From Roseateles saccharophilus (GTDB lineage: Bacteria > Pseudomonadota > Gammaproteobacteria > Burkholderiales > Burkholderiaceae_C), in NCBI RefSeq assembly GCF_004342485.1, contig NZ_SMBU01000012.1, positions 1 to 64,000 of the forward strand: a stretch of DNA of 64,000 bases, read 5' to 3'. Numbering within the stretch: position 1 is the first letter of the stretch; every line of letters begins with the position of its first letter. Under the pieces are notes generated by a model, which searched no databases, was not told the origin of the DNA, and worked only from the letters and a program-made list of their open reading frames with translations. Both the position numbers and the translations under genes were made by a program. Shown one piece after another: positions 39,059 to 47,178 of this stretch.

Positions 39059-40324
39059 TCAGCCGGCGACGTGGAACTCGGGTGCGTTGCGACCCATCAC
39101 TTCAGTACGGCGCACCTCGGTCCAGTACATCCAGATCAGCGAGACCCAGACGACGCCGTACATCAGCATGAAGGCGCTGGAGCGGATGCCGGTGAGGTCC
39201 AGCAGCGCACCGAACAGGATGGGCAGCACGAAGCCGCCGAGGCCACCGGCCAGACCGACGATGCCGCTGATGGCGCCGATGTTGCCGGGGTAGTCGTCAC
39301 TGATGTACTTGAAGACCGAGGCCTTGCCGAAGGCGAAGGCCACGCCCAGCACGGCCAGCAGCGCGGTGAAGGTGTAGACGTTCAGGCCGATGTGGAAGGT
39401 CCTGGCGCCGGCGATGGTCACGACGGTGAAGTCGGTCTGCGGGTAGCTGAGCAGGAAGAGGCAGATCCAGCTCACCCACATCACCCACCAGGTCACCTTG
39501 TGGGCGCCGTACTTGTCGGACAGCAGGCCGCCGATGGCGCGCAGCACGCCGCCCGGCAGGCTGAAGCAGGCCGCGAGCAGGGCCGCGACGCGGATGTCGA
39601 GGCTGAACTCGCCGACGTAGTACTGCACCATCCACAGCGCCAGCGCGACATAGCCGCCGAACACGATGCTGTAGAACTGGCAGTACTTCAGCACGCGCGG
39701 ATCCTTCAGCGCCTTGAGCTGCTCGCGGAAGCTGACGTTGCTGGCCACGAGGTGGGCCGGGTTGCTGTAGCTGAACAGCCAGAACAGCACGACGGTGCCG
39801 GCCATGATGGCCGCATAGACCTGGGGCACCATGGCCCAGCCGAAGCTGACCAGCAGCACCGGGGCGACGAATTTGTTGACGGCCGAGCCCGAGTTGCCGG
39901 CGCCATAGACGCCCATGGCCATGCCCTGGCGGCTCTTCGGGAACCAGCGCGCGACATAGGGCGTGCCCACCGAGAAGGAGCCGCCGGCCAGGCCGACGAA
40001 CAGGCCGATGACGAGGAAGTGCCAGTACTGCGTGGCATAGGCCATCAGCCAGATGGCGGGTACGGTGGCGGCCATCAGCAGGGCCATGACGATGCGGCCG
40101 CCATAACGGTCCGTCCAGATGCCCAGCGGCACGCGCACCAGCGAGCCGGTCAGCACCGGCATGGCGGTCAGCAGCCCGAACTCGGTCGCGTTGAGGCCGA
40201 GCTGCTTCTTGATCGGGATGCCGATGACGCCGAACATCATCCACACCATGAAGCAGACGGTGAAGGCCAGGGTGCTGACGATCAGCACCGACCAGGCCCT
40301 GCGGTCGATGGAGGCTGCGCTCAT
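39059..40324 (-). CDS. narK1: Nitrate transporter, NarK1 type
   Basis: This 421-residue MFS transporter has the shorter NarK1-type N-terminus (MSAASIDRRAWSVLIVSTLA). Signature 1 is in GLAGGSFSVGTPYVARWFP, with GNSGSAVNKFVAP and a late GIVGLAGGLGGFVLP. NarK1 is thought to import nitrate with protons, starting nitrate respiration, whereas NarK2 then exchanges it for nitrite. It is the first gene of the narK1-narK2-narK3-narGHJI-ppiC-carbonic anhydrase series. A hairpin covers its ribosome-binding site. Confidence 0.93.
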   Translation of the reverse strand: MSAASIDRRAWSVLIVSTLAFTVCFMVWMMFGVIGIPIKKQLGLNATEFGLLTAMPVLTGSLVRVPLGIWTDRYGGRIVMALLMAATVPAIWLMAYATQYWHFLVIGLFVGLAGGSFSVGTPYVARWFPKSRQGMAMGVYGAGNSGSAVNKFVAPVLLVSFGWAMVPQVYAAIMAGTVVLFWLFSYSNPAHLVASNVSFREQLKALKDPRVLKYCQFYSIVFGGYVALALWMVQYYVGEFSLDIRVAALLAACFSLPGGVLRAIGGLLSDKYGAHKVTWWVMWVSWICLFLLSYPQTDFTVVTIAGARTFHIGLNVYTFTALLAVLGVAFAFGKASVFKYISDDYPGNIGAISGIVGLAGGLGGFVLPILFGALLDLTGIRSSAFMLMYGVVWVSLIWMYWTEVRRTEVMGRNAPEFHVAG

Positions 40325-40332
40325 GCGGTTTG

Positions 40333-40353
40333 CTCCTCAGTGAACATGAGGAG
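40333..40353 (-). promoter_or_regulatory. Hairpin sequestering the narK1 ribosome-binding site
   Basis: On the minus strand CTCCTCA and TGAGGAG form a perfect 7-bp stem around TGTTCAC. The right arm contains the Shine-Dalgarno GGAG, 8 bases before the narK1 ATG (40324), and the left arm is its complement. The remaining gap to narL (40354-40451) holds GC-rich inverted repeats but no visible TTGA-N6-TCAA box. Confidence 0.65.
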
Positions 40354-40451
40354 ACTGTCCCGCGCGGCGGGCCTGCCGCCCATTCACCGCCAGACCAGCC
40401 GGGCACCGCCCGCTGGGAGGACGGCGGCGCCGGCCGCCTCGTCCTAAAGAA

Positions 40452-41117
40452 CTAGGCGCGTTGTTGGGTGACCAGCACCGCCGCCTGCACCCGCGAGTCC
40501 AGGTCGAGCTTGCGCAGCAGGTGCTGCACATGGATCTTCACCGTCGTCTCGGCGATGCCGAGCTCGCGGGCGATCTGCTTGTTGGAGTCGCCGCGGGCGA
40601 TCAGGTCGACGATCTCGCGCTCGCGCGGCGACAGCGTGGAGAGCGGGTCGGGCGGCGGCGCGGCGGCCGTGGAGGCGGCCTCGGCGTCGTGGCGGAAGGC
40701 CGTGGCCAGCTTGCCCGCCATCTCGGCGCTGAAGCTGGACACGCCGCGCGCCGCGCGCTCGATGGCCTGAGTCAGCTCCTGGTTGTCGGCCGTCTTCAGC
40801 AGATAGCCGCAGGCCCCGGCGCGCAGCGCGGCGCCGAGGTCGGCCTCGGATTCGCTCATCGTCAGCATCAGCACCTGGGCCGAAGGCGCCGCGGCCTTCA
40901 GCGCCGGCAGGGCCTGCACGCCCGACACGCCGGGCAGGTGGTTGTCCAGCAGCACGACCTGGGGCTGCAGCTCCGCGGCCAGGCGCTCGGCGCCACCGGC
41001 ATCGCCGGCCTCGCCGACGACCTGCAGCTGCGGCTGAGTCGCCAGCAGCGCGATCAGGCCGCGGCGGAACAGGGTGTGATCATCGACGACGAGCACGCGG
41101 ATGGGGGCGGCATTCAT
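40452..41117 (-). CDS. narL: Nitrate/nitrite response regulator NarL
   Basis: This 221-residue NarL/FixJ-family regulator has a receiver domain with the acidic pair VVDDHTLFRRG and phospho-acceptor Asp58 in VVLLDNHLPG, a short Ala/Pro linker, and a LuxR-type HTH (LSTLSPREREIVDLIARGDS, NKQIARELGIAETTVKIHV). Phosphorylated NarL activates nar promoters when nitrate is present. Its ATG overlaps the narX stop (ATGA). The narK1 gene follows after 127 bases, so narXL and the nar operon may be partly cotranscribed. Confidence 0.94.
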   Translation of the reverse strand: MNAAPIRVLVVDDHTLFRRGLIALLATQPQLQVVGEAGDAGGAERLAAELQPQVVLLDNHLPGVSGVQALPALKAAAPSAQVLMLTMSESEADLGAALRAGACGYLLKTADNQELTQAIERAARGVSSFSAEMAGKLATAFRHDAEAASTAAAPPPDPLSTLSPREREIVDLIARGDSNKQIARELGIAETTVKIHVQHLLRKLDLDSRVQAAVLVTQQRA

Positions 41118-42973
41118 GGATGCAGGGCCTCGGATTCGGGAAGCGAGATGCGCACCAGCGTGCCCCGCCCGGGTTGGGATTCGAGCGCCACGGCGGCGCC
41201 CACCTTGGCAGCACGCTCGCGCATGATGCGCAGGCCCACATGGCTGTCGTCCGGCACGTCGAGCACGGGGTCGAAGCCACGGCCGTCGTCGCGCACGTCG
41301 ATCTGCCAGTGCGGCTGGTGCCTCAGGCTCACCTGCACCTGGCTGGCCTGGGCGTGCTTGCGGATGTTGGACAGGGCCTCCTGCACCACGTGCAGCAGCT
41401 GCACCTGCACGTCGGCCGCCAGCGGCGCGCCATGGCCGGCGACCTCCAGCTCGGCCGGCACGCCGCTCTGCAGCCGGAACTTCTGCAGCGTCTGCTGCAG
41501 CGCGGGCAGCAGGTCGTCGCCGTCGGTGCGGGTGCGGAAGTGCATCAGCAGCGCGCGCACGTCGGCGGTGCTCTCCTTCAGGCCCAGCTCCAGCTCCTCG
41601 ACGAGGCGGGCCGCCACGGCGGCCTTGCCGCCCTGCTGGGCGTCCTTCAGCAACTGCAGCTGGATCTTCATGAAGGCCAGGCTCTGCGCGATGGAGTCGT
41701 GCAACTCGCGCGCCAGCATGCCGCGCTCCTCGGCGACGGCGGCCTCGCGCTGCATGGCCTCGTTGCGCAGTCCCTCCATCGCGCTGGCCAGGTGGCTGGC
41801 CATGCTGTCCAGCAGCTCGCGGTCGGCCCTGGCGGGCTGGGGCAGCTCGCGGAACAGCAGGTCGGCCTCGCCCATCACCCGCCCCTGCACCGTCAGCGCG
41901 ACCGCCGTCACGGCGACGAAACCCGCCTTGGTGCAGTGCGAGCCGTGATCGTGCTGCGCAGTGATGGGGATGACGCGGGCCTGGGCCCCGGGGCTGCCGC
42001 AATGGCATTCGCCCGGCGCCAAGCAGCGCTCGGCCTCCAGCATGGCCGGCGGCAGGCCCTGCGCCGCCAGCAGCACCATGCGCTGCTGGCTGGCGTCCAT
42101 CCAGCGCAGCATGATGGCGTCGGCGCCGGCGACGCGGCGCATGCGGTCGGCGAAACCGCTGGCCAGCTCGCGCGGCGACGCGGCCCCCGCGGCGAAGGCG
42201 GTGGCCTCGTAGAGCGCGGCCAGGCGCTGCTGCTCCTGGCGCAGGTCGGCGGTCTTAGCGCGCACTTCGTCCTCCATGCCGCGGTAGACGGCCTCCAGCC
42301 GCTGCGCCATGCGGTTGAAGCCGCGCGCCAGCTCGCCGAACTCGTCCTGCGAATCCTCGGCCACGCGCGCGCCCAGCGTGCCCTGCTCCAGCGCCTGCAG
42401 GCCGCGGCGCAGCCGGTCCACCGGCGCGAACACGACCAGATGCGAGGCGTACAGGAAGATCATCGCGGCGGCGATGGCGATGCCCACCAGCGCCAGCTGC
42501 ACGGTGGACAGCAGCGAGCTCCAGCCCGCCATGCGCGCCTCGACGGCATCGACGAGGACGTCGATGTGCTTCACCAGCGCCTCGGCCTGCGCGCCGGTGA
42601 GCACATGCAGGCCGCTGCCGGCCCTGAGCTGGCGCCAGGCCTCGCTCACCTGCGCGTAGGCGCGCAGCGTGCGCTCGTCGCGCGGCAGGAACAGCGGCCG
42701 GGCCGGGTCGCCATGCACCAGCAGCTCCAGCGAGGCGTCGTAGGCCTGCATCAGGGCCGGCAGCTCATCACCGGCACCGACGGCGCCCTGGTGGGCCAGG
42801 CGCCAGGTCTGCATGCGCAGCCGCCCCGCCTCGTTGACCGCGGCGGCGCCCCCCTCCAGCTGCCAGCCTATCCACAGCGTCAACCCGATGGAGGCCAGCG
42901 CGATGAACAGCAGCCCGGCCCCCAGGATGCCGACCTTGGTGGCAAGGCGCGCGCGATTCCAGCCCTTTGACAT
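41114..42973 (-). CDS. narX: Nitrate/nitrite sensor histidine kinase NarX
   Basis: This 619-residue kinase has two membrane segments (about 14-38 and 155-178). Between them, the periplasmic sensor contains the P-box-like NEAGRLRMQTWRLAHQ that binds nitrate. HAMP, a coiled linker and a GAF-like domain with clustered cysteines (ERCLAPGECHCGSPGA; SHCTKAGF) follow. Then come the HisKA_3 motif ARELHDSIAQSL with His425 and an HATPase (NIRKHAQA, DDGRGFD). It phosphorylates NarL. A promoter with Fnr box and CAGAAT -10 ends almost exactly at this ATG. ATG 42982 is also in frame. Confidence 0.94.
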   Translation of the reverse strand: MSKGWNRARLATKVGILGAGLLFIALASIGLTLWIGWQLEGGAAAVNEAGRLRMQTWRLAHQGAVGAGDELPALMQAYDASLELLVHGDPARPLFLPRDERTLRAYAQVSEAWRQLRAGSGLHVLTGAQAEALVKHIDVLVDAVEARMAGWSSLLSTVQLALVGIAIAAAMIFLYASHLVVFAPVDRLRRGLQALEQGTLGARVAEDSQDEFGELARGFNRMAQRLEAVYRGMEDEVRAKTADLRQEQQRLAALYEATAFAAGAASPRELASGFADRMRRVAGADAIMLRWMDASQQRMVLLAAQGLPPAMLEAERCLAPGECHCGSPGAQARVIPITAQHDHGSHCTKAGFVAVTAVALTVQGRVMGEADLLFRELPQPARADRELLDSMASHLASAMEGLRNEAMQREAAVAEERGMLARELHDSIAQSLAFMKIQLQLLKDAQQGGKAAVAARLVEELELGLKESTADVRALLMHFRTRTDGDDLLPALQQTLQKFRLQSGVPAELEVAGHGAPLAADVQVQLLHVVQEALSNIRKHAQASQVQVSLRHQPHWQIDVRDDGRGFDPVLDVPDDSHVGLRIMRERAAKVGAAVALESQPGRGTLVRISLPESEALHP

Positions 42974-43007
42974 GGCGCGCATTCTGTGCAGCCCAAACCG
43001 CCGGACC

Positions 43008-43021
43008 TTGATCTCGCTCAA
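43008..43021. promoter_or_regulatory. Fnr/Dnr-type box of the narXL promoter
   Basis: TTGATCTCGCTCAA has a perfect left half-site (TTGAT) and one mismatch in the right. On the minus strand CAGAAT (42981-42986) stands at -10 spacing, predicting a start at about 42974, that is at or next to the narX ATG. The box overlaps the stop codon of the DUF3079 gene. Confidence 0.75.
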
Positions 43022-43269
43022 GCTTCGGGACGATTCGCCTGCGTAGGCGTGGCCGCTGCGGAATCCTCGGCATGCGGCGCCGCCTGCGCCGGGGCCGGCG
43101 CGTTCGCGTCCAGGCCCCAGTCCATCCAGTCCTCGCCGAAAAGCTCGCTCGGATGCGGCGTGGCCAGCGAGCCGTTGCCGCACTGCATGGCGTCGGCCGG
43201 GCAGTAGCGGTCGCAGCCCCAGCAGATGCGGCCCGGGTTGGCCGGCTTGATCGGGAATTTCTTGGCCAT
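43018..43269 (-). CDS. DUF3079 small cysteine-rich protein
   Basis: This 83-residue protein starts MAKKFPIKPANPGRICWGCDRYCPADAMQCGNGS, the DUF3079 pattern (positions 1-34). Four cysteines in CWGCDRYCPADAMQC suit a zinc or Fe-S site. It continues with HPSELFGEDWMDWG and an Ala/Pro tail that looks unstructured. Function unknown; homologues are common in betaproteobacteria. It is the last gene of the nsrR-led cluster, 24 bases after the FmdE-like gene, and its end contains the narX promoter. Confidence 0.85.
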   Translation of the reverse strand: MAKKFPIKPANPGRICWGCDRYCPADAMQCGNGSLATPHPSELFGEDWMDWGLDANAPAPAQAAPHAEDSAAATPTQANRPEA

Positions 43270-43293
43270 GCTGCCCTGCCTCCTGCCGCTCGT

Positions 43294-43929
43294 TCAGGCC
43301 GCCAGCTCGCAGCCGTGCCGCAGCACCGGGCGCACCATGAAGACGGTGCGGTCGCGGCCATGCTCCAGCACCAGGGAGCGCACGCGCTGCTGCCACAACT
43401 GGCCCAGCTCGCCCTCCTGCGCCGGCGTCAGGCGGCCCGCGGACAGCAGGCCCACCAGCCGCTCCAGCTCGGGCGGGACCGGCAGCGACGCGGTGTCCAC
43501 GCCCACGTCCACCGCGGCATGGGTGTCGAGCCGCGTGAAGCGCAGCGCCAGCATCAGGTCGGGCTTGCTGCGGATCAGGCCGGCCCGGCTGAAGCGCCCG
43601 CCCAGGCCCTTGAAGCCGGAGCCACCGGCCGCGCCCGTGAGCATCTGCACCACCGTCGCGATGACGCCGCTGCTGCCCGAGCGCACGTCATCGCGGAACT
43701 CCACCTTGATGCCGCCGCGCTGCGGCTGCTCGCCCGGGTAGAGCTGCTCCAGCGCCAGCCAGGTCAGCCAGTAGGCCGAGGCCACGCTCACGCAGGAATG
43801 CCCCGTGAGCCTGACGGCGTCGCCGAAGCCGTATTCGAGGATGCCGTCCTCGGCGCAGCCCAGCACCCGGGCCAGTGGATCCTGCACCTTGAGGCGCGGG
43901 ATGTCGTCGAAATAGTCGGGCAGCTTCAT
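43294..43929 (-). CDS. FmdE-like protein of the nnr cluster
   Basis: This 211-residue soluble protein has a central segment, LTGHSCVSVASAYWLTWLAL, that resembles the GHLCPGLALGYR motif of FmdE (formylmethanofuran dehydrogenase subunit E) domains, which carry a metal-binding His/Cys pair. The preceding LGCAEDGILEYGFGDAVRL and following GIKVEFRDDVRSGSSGVIA fit the same fold. No methanofuran metabolism is expected here, so the role must differ; its setting suggests NO or nitrite metabolism. It lies 40 bases behind nnrS. The family call is from the motif only. Confidence 0.6.
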   Translation of the reverse strand: MKLPDYFDDIPRLKVQDPLARVLGCAEDGILEYGFGDAVRLTGHSCVSVASAYWLTWLALEQLYPGEQPQRGGIKVEFRDDVRSGSSGVIATVVQMLTGAAGGSGFKGLGGRFSRAGLIRSKPDLMLALRFTRLDTHAAVDVGVDTASLPVPPELERLVGLLSAGRLTPAQEGELGQLWQQRVRSLVLEHGRDRTVFMVRPVLRHGCELAA

Positions 43930-43969
43930 GGTCTGCTGTCGTCGGGATGGAAGTTGGAGAGAAGTCGGT

Positions 43970-45160
43970 TCAGCCTGGGCGGCCGTCGATGCGCGGGCGT
44001 GACAGCACGGGCCAGTAGCGCAGCGCGTACAGGCCGAAGCCCGCGGACCACAGCGCCGCCGAGGCCAGCGCCGCATGCACGATCTGGCCCGGCGCCGCCA
44101 GCGGCAGCAGCACGCGCACGGCCGCCGCCCCGGCCACCAGCAGGTAGCAGGCCACCTCGTAGCGGTCGGCCTTCAGCAGCCGCCCGGTGTGGCCGCGCGC
44201 GGTGCGCGTCATCATGCCGATGATGAGACCGCCCACGGCGCCCACCGTCAGCGCATGCGTGGCCACCGACGGCAGCACCCAGCCCAACTCGGCCGCGGCG
44301 CGCAGCAGCAGGTGCACGGGCACCCAGAGATAGGCCAGGTGCAGCACCCAGACGAGGGGCACCTGCAGCGTCCGCCACGGCCGCCACAGCGCCCAGCGCC
44401 AGGCCTGGGCCGCGCAGGCGACGAGGGCGATGCCGGCCAGCACCGCGCCGTGCAGCCCGAGCGCGTCGGCGGCCAGCAGCGCCAGCGTGGCGCCGAGCGC
44501 GGCCTTCTCGACCCGCTCGTCGCGCACCGCACCGGCGCCCGGCACGCCGTTGTTCGTGAACATCGGGATGACCCGCCCGCCCATGACGGACAGGATGAAG
44601 AGCACCACGTCCAGCGCCAGCTGTATGCCCAGCCAGCCGGGTACCGAGATGACGCCCAGCTGCGCCGCGTGCACGCAGGCCGCGGCCAGCGCCAGCAGCG
44701 CGAGCAGCCCGACGAAGAAGTAATTGCGCCGGTTCCTCGACTTGAAGAAGGGCACGGCCAGCGCCACCGCCGCGGCCAGCGGGAAGGTGACGTTGGCGGC
44801 GGCGGCCGCCACGGCATGGGGCGTCAGCACCAGCACGCGGGCGGCCAGCCACAGCGCCGCCAGCGCGCCCAGCGTCCAGCCGGTGGGCGTGGGCAGGTTG
44901 GTCCAGTTGCGCCCGGCCGTGAACAGGAAGCCGACGATCACGGCGAGCGTGAAGCCGAACAGCATCTCGTGGGCATGCCAGATCGGCCCGGCCAGATAGG
45001 CATGCGGCAGCAGGCCCGAGAACTGCAGCGCCCACAGCGGGATGGACAGCGCCGCGAACACGCTGGCCAGCAGGTAGAAGGGCCTGAAGCCCAGCGCGAA
45101 CAACGCGAAGCCCGCGGGTGCGGCCCGGGGCGGTTCTTCAATTCTCAGCAAGGGGTTCAT
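43970..45160 (-). CDS. nnrS: NnrS family heme-copper membrane protein (second copy)
   Basis: This 396-residue polytopic membrane protein has canonical NnrS motifs: LFALGFRPFYLLASVFAAL, GPIWHAHEMLFGFTLAVIVGFLFTA, MGGRVIPMFTNNGVPGA, ALTVGAVGGLIIGMMTRTARGHTGR. It is closer to the family norm than the copy at 18568-19791. NnrS protects against NO-derived iron-nitrosyl stress. It overlaps the upstream membrane-protein gene by 23 bases and is part of the nsrR cluster, so it is probably NO-responsive. Confidence 0.92.
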   Translation of the reverse strand: MNPLLRIEEPPRAAPAGFALFALGFRPFYLLASVFAALSIPLWALQFSGLLPHAYLAGPIWHAHEMLFGFTLAVIVGFLFTAGRNWTNLPTPTGWTLGALAALWLAARVLVLTPHAVAAAAANVTFPLAAAVALAVPFFKSRNRRNYFFVGLLALLALAAACVHAAQLGVISVPGWLGIQLALDVVLFILSVMGGRVIPMFTNNGVPGAGAVRDERVEKAALGATLALLAADALGLHGAVLAGIALVACAAQAWRWALWRPWRTLQVPLVWVLHLAYLWVPVHLLLRAAAELGWVLPSVATHALTVGAVGGLIIGMMTRTARGHTGRLLKADRYEVACYLLVAGAAAVRVLLPLAAPGQIVHAALASAALWSAGFGLYALRYWPVLSRPRIDGRPG

Positions 45161-46250
45161 GTGCAGGGTTCCGAGGGCGATGCTCGTGCCGTGCCCGCCA
45201 GACCAGGGCAGAGACGGCCAGCGTGAGCGCGAAGGCCGCGATGGCCAGCGCATTGCCGGCGGCGCCGGTGGCCTTCAGGCCCGGGTCGGCGAGGCCGCCC
45301 ACGAGGCGCAAGGCCAGCGACGCATGCAGCAGCAACAGCGGCAGGTAGAAGGGCCAGCCGAACGCCACCTTCACGCGGGTGACGGCCGGCAGGATGACGG
45401 GGGCATGGCCCAGCACCATGCTGAAGACGAAGCCCAGCGCGAGCGCATGCAGGGCGGCGTCGCGCCAGGGCTGGCCCAGCGCGGTACCGGCCCAGGCCAG
45501 GCCGGCGACGGCCAGCCAGGCATAGCCCGCCAGCAGGCAGACCGCCATATAGCGGCTCAGGCCCGCGGCGCGCACGGTGCGGCGCGCGATGTCGAAGGCG
45601 ATCAGCCAGGCCGCCAGCGCGAGCAGCGACAGGCCATAGAGCAGCCCCCCCCAGCCGGCGGCCAGGCCGGACAGCAGCGCACCGCAGGCCGCCGCGGCCA
45701 GGATGGCGACCAGGGCCGGGCCGGCACCGGCATGGCGGCGCATCAGCCGCGTCATCTCCAGCCGCTCGGCCGCGATGGTGAACACCAGGAAGCACAGCCA
45801 CAGCGGCACGACGGCACCGGCCAGCAGGCCCAGCGCCTGCAGCAGGCTGCCGGCGGCCCAGGCCAGCGCGCCGGCCAGCAGCAGCAGGGTGTGGGTGGCG
45901 CGCTGGCGCCCCACGACGACGAGGTTCACGCCGACGAAGGCCAGCGCGGCCACGGCCGCCAACCACGCTGCAGCGGCCGGCGCACCGCCGAGCGCGATCA
46001 GGCCGGCGGCACCCGAGGCCAGCGGCCCGGCGTAGGCCGCCGGATGCTTGACCGCCACGGCCCGCTCGATGCCGATGACCGTGCCCATGAAGGCGCAGAC
46101 CATCAGGAAGGCATGGCCGACGACCGCCGGGGCGCCCACGGGCACCGCGACGCCCGCGCGCACCAGGCCGCCGGCGATGCCGCTCAGCAGCGCCGTGGCA
46201 ACCAGGGCGGCGAAGGCCAGTCGCGGCAGCAGCGCGGGGGTGCGTCGCAT
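45138..46250 (-). CDS. NnrS-related polytopic membrane protein
   Basis: This 370-residue protein has about 11-12 membrane segments. GHAFLMVCAFMGTVIGIERAVAV and HALALGFVFSMVLGHAPVILPAV, with paired histidines in membrane segments, recall NnrS/heme-copper folds, but the usual NnrS motifs are missing. It is placed between the MIP18-like gene (9 bases) and nnrS (23-base overlap), so it is translated with them. A heme- or NO-related membrane function is inferred from context only. Confidence 0.65.
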   Translation of the reverse strand: MRRTPALLPRLAFAALVATALLSGIAGGLVRAGVAVPVGAPAVVGHAFLMVCAFMGTVIGIERAVAVKHPAAYAGPLASGAAGLIALGGAPAAAAWLAAVAALAFVGVNLVVVGRQRATHTLLLLAGALAWAAGSLLQALGLLAGAVVPLWLCFLVFTIAAERLEMTRLMRRHAGAGPALVAILAAAACGALLSGLAAGWGGLLYGLSLLALAAWLIAFDIARRTVRAAGLSRYMAVCLLAGYAWLAVAGLAWAGTALGQPWRDAALHALALGFVFSMVLGHAPVILPAVTRVKVAFGWPFYLPLLLLHASLALRLVGGLADPGLKATGAAGNALAIAAFALTLAVSALVWRARHEHRPRNPAHEPLAEN

Positions 46251-46259
46251 CGCCCGCCC

Positions 46260-46589
46260 CTACCAGCCCATGAAGGCCTTGGCCCGGGCGCTCATGCGGT
46301 CGGTCGTCCAGGGCGGCTCCCACACCAGCTCGACGTCGATGCGCAGGCCCTCGGGCACGACACGGTCCAGCTCGTTGCAGCTGTCGTCGACGATGACGTC
46401 GGTGGCCGGGCAGGCTGCCGACGTCATGGTCATCAACACCTTCACGCCGTCGGCCGTCACCGTCACGCCATAGACCAGGCCGACGTCGACGATGGACATC
46501 GCCACCTCGGGGTCCACCACGCGGCGCAGCGCCGCCAGGATGGGCTCTCGCAGTACCTCAGGGCCTTCGTAGGGATAGGGCTCGCTCAT
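46260..46589 (-). CDS. MIP18-family Fe-S cluster assembly factor (SufT/PaaD-like)
   Basis: This 109-residue MIP18 (DUF59) protein has the typical ILAALRRVVDPEVAMSIVDVGLV start, the conserved cysteine in MTSAACPATDVIVDD and the end WEPPWTTDRMSARAKAFMGW. Such proteins help load Fe-S clusters. Here it starts inside the nsrR stop (ATGA), so it may serve repair or maturation of clusters damaged by NO, including that of NsrR; that is inference. Confidence 0.88.
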   Translation of the reverse strand: MSEPYPYEGPEVLREPILAALRRVVDPEVAMSIVDVGLVYGVTVTADGVKVLMTMTSAACPATDVIVDDSCNELDRVVPEGLRIDVELVWEPPWTTDRMSARAKAFMGW

Positions 46590-47053
46590 GATGCCGCCTG
46601 GGTCGGCGCGAGGGTGGGCGCCATGAAGCGCAGCACCTGCACCAGCTCCTGCCGGTTGGCCGTGATGTCGGCCAGGGTATAGCGATCCAGCACGGCGTAG
46701 AAGGCCTGCACGGCCTCGGCCAGCACACCCTTGAGCCGGCACTGGCTCAGGATGGCGCAGTGGCTGTCCTCGGCCGAGAAGCATTCGGCCGGCAGGGCTT
46801 GGCCCTCGGTGTCGCGCACGACCTGGCCGACGCAGATGCGTTCTGCAGGCTTGGCCAGCGTCAGCCCGCCGCCCTTGCCGCGCACGGTCGTCAGCCAGCC
46901 GCACCGGGCGAGGTGGTGCACGACCTTGGTCAGGTGGTTGACCTTGATGTCGAAGGCCGCGCAGATCTCGCCCACCGTGGCCCGCCTCTCGGGCTCGGCG
47001 GCCAGGTAGATCAGCACGCGCAGGCTGTAGTCGGTGAAAGCGGTGAGCCGCAT
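46586..47053 (-). CDS. nsrR: Rrf2-family NO-sensing repressor NsrR
   Basis: This 155-residue protein has an Rrf2 winged HTH (MRLTAFTDYSLRVLIYLA, ICAAFDIKVNHLTKVVHHLA) and three cysteines at 91, 99 and 105 in ECFSAEDSHCAILSQCR that fit the Fe-S ligands of NsrR. NO destroys the cluster and lifts repression. A matching operator (ATGCAT-N5-ATGCAT) lies at the nor promoter, 2.7 kb upstream. Start ATG 47053 is set by the invariant N-terminus. It leads a six-gene cluster ending at DUF3079. Confidence 0.92.
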   Translation of the reverse strand: MRLTAFTDYSLRVLIYLAAEPERRATVGEICAAFDIKVNHLTKVVHHLARCGWLTTVRGKGGGLTLAKPAERICVGQVVRDTEGQALPAECFSAEDSHCAILSQCRLKGVLAEAVQAFYAVLDRYTLADITANRQELVQVLRFMAPTLAPTQAAS

Positions 47054-47093
47054 GGTTTCGATACTCTCGTTTCGGTGGTCCGTGACGCGCCGG

Positions 47094-47167
47094 CAATGGG
47101 CTTGCGGCATCCAGCCGCAAGCCCATTGCCCCCTCGCGAGGGGGCGGCCCAGCGTAACCGCTGGGCC
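47094..47167. repeat. Three consecutive hairpins between norB and nsrR
   Basis: Stem 1: a perfect 15-bp inverted repeat, CAATGGGCTTGCGGC / GCCGCAAGCCCATTG, with loop ATCCA. Stem 2: the 16-base palindrome CCCCCTCGCGAGGGGG at 47129-47144. Stem 3: GGCCCAGCG / CGCTGGGCC around TAAC at 47146-47167. They follow the norB stop by 12 bases and precede the nsrR promoter region (47054-47093). They probably end or protect the nor transcript, although no T-run is present. Confidence 0.75.
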
Positions 47168-47178
47168 GGGCCTGCATT

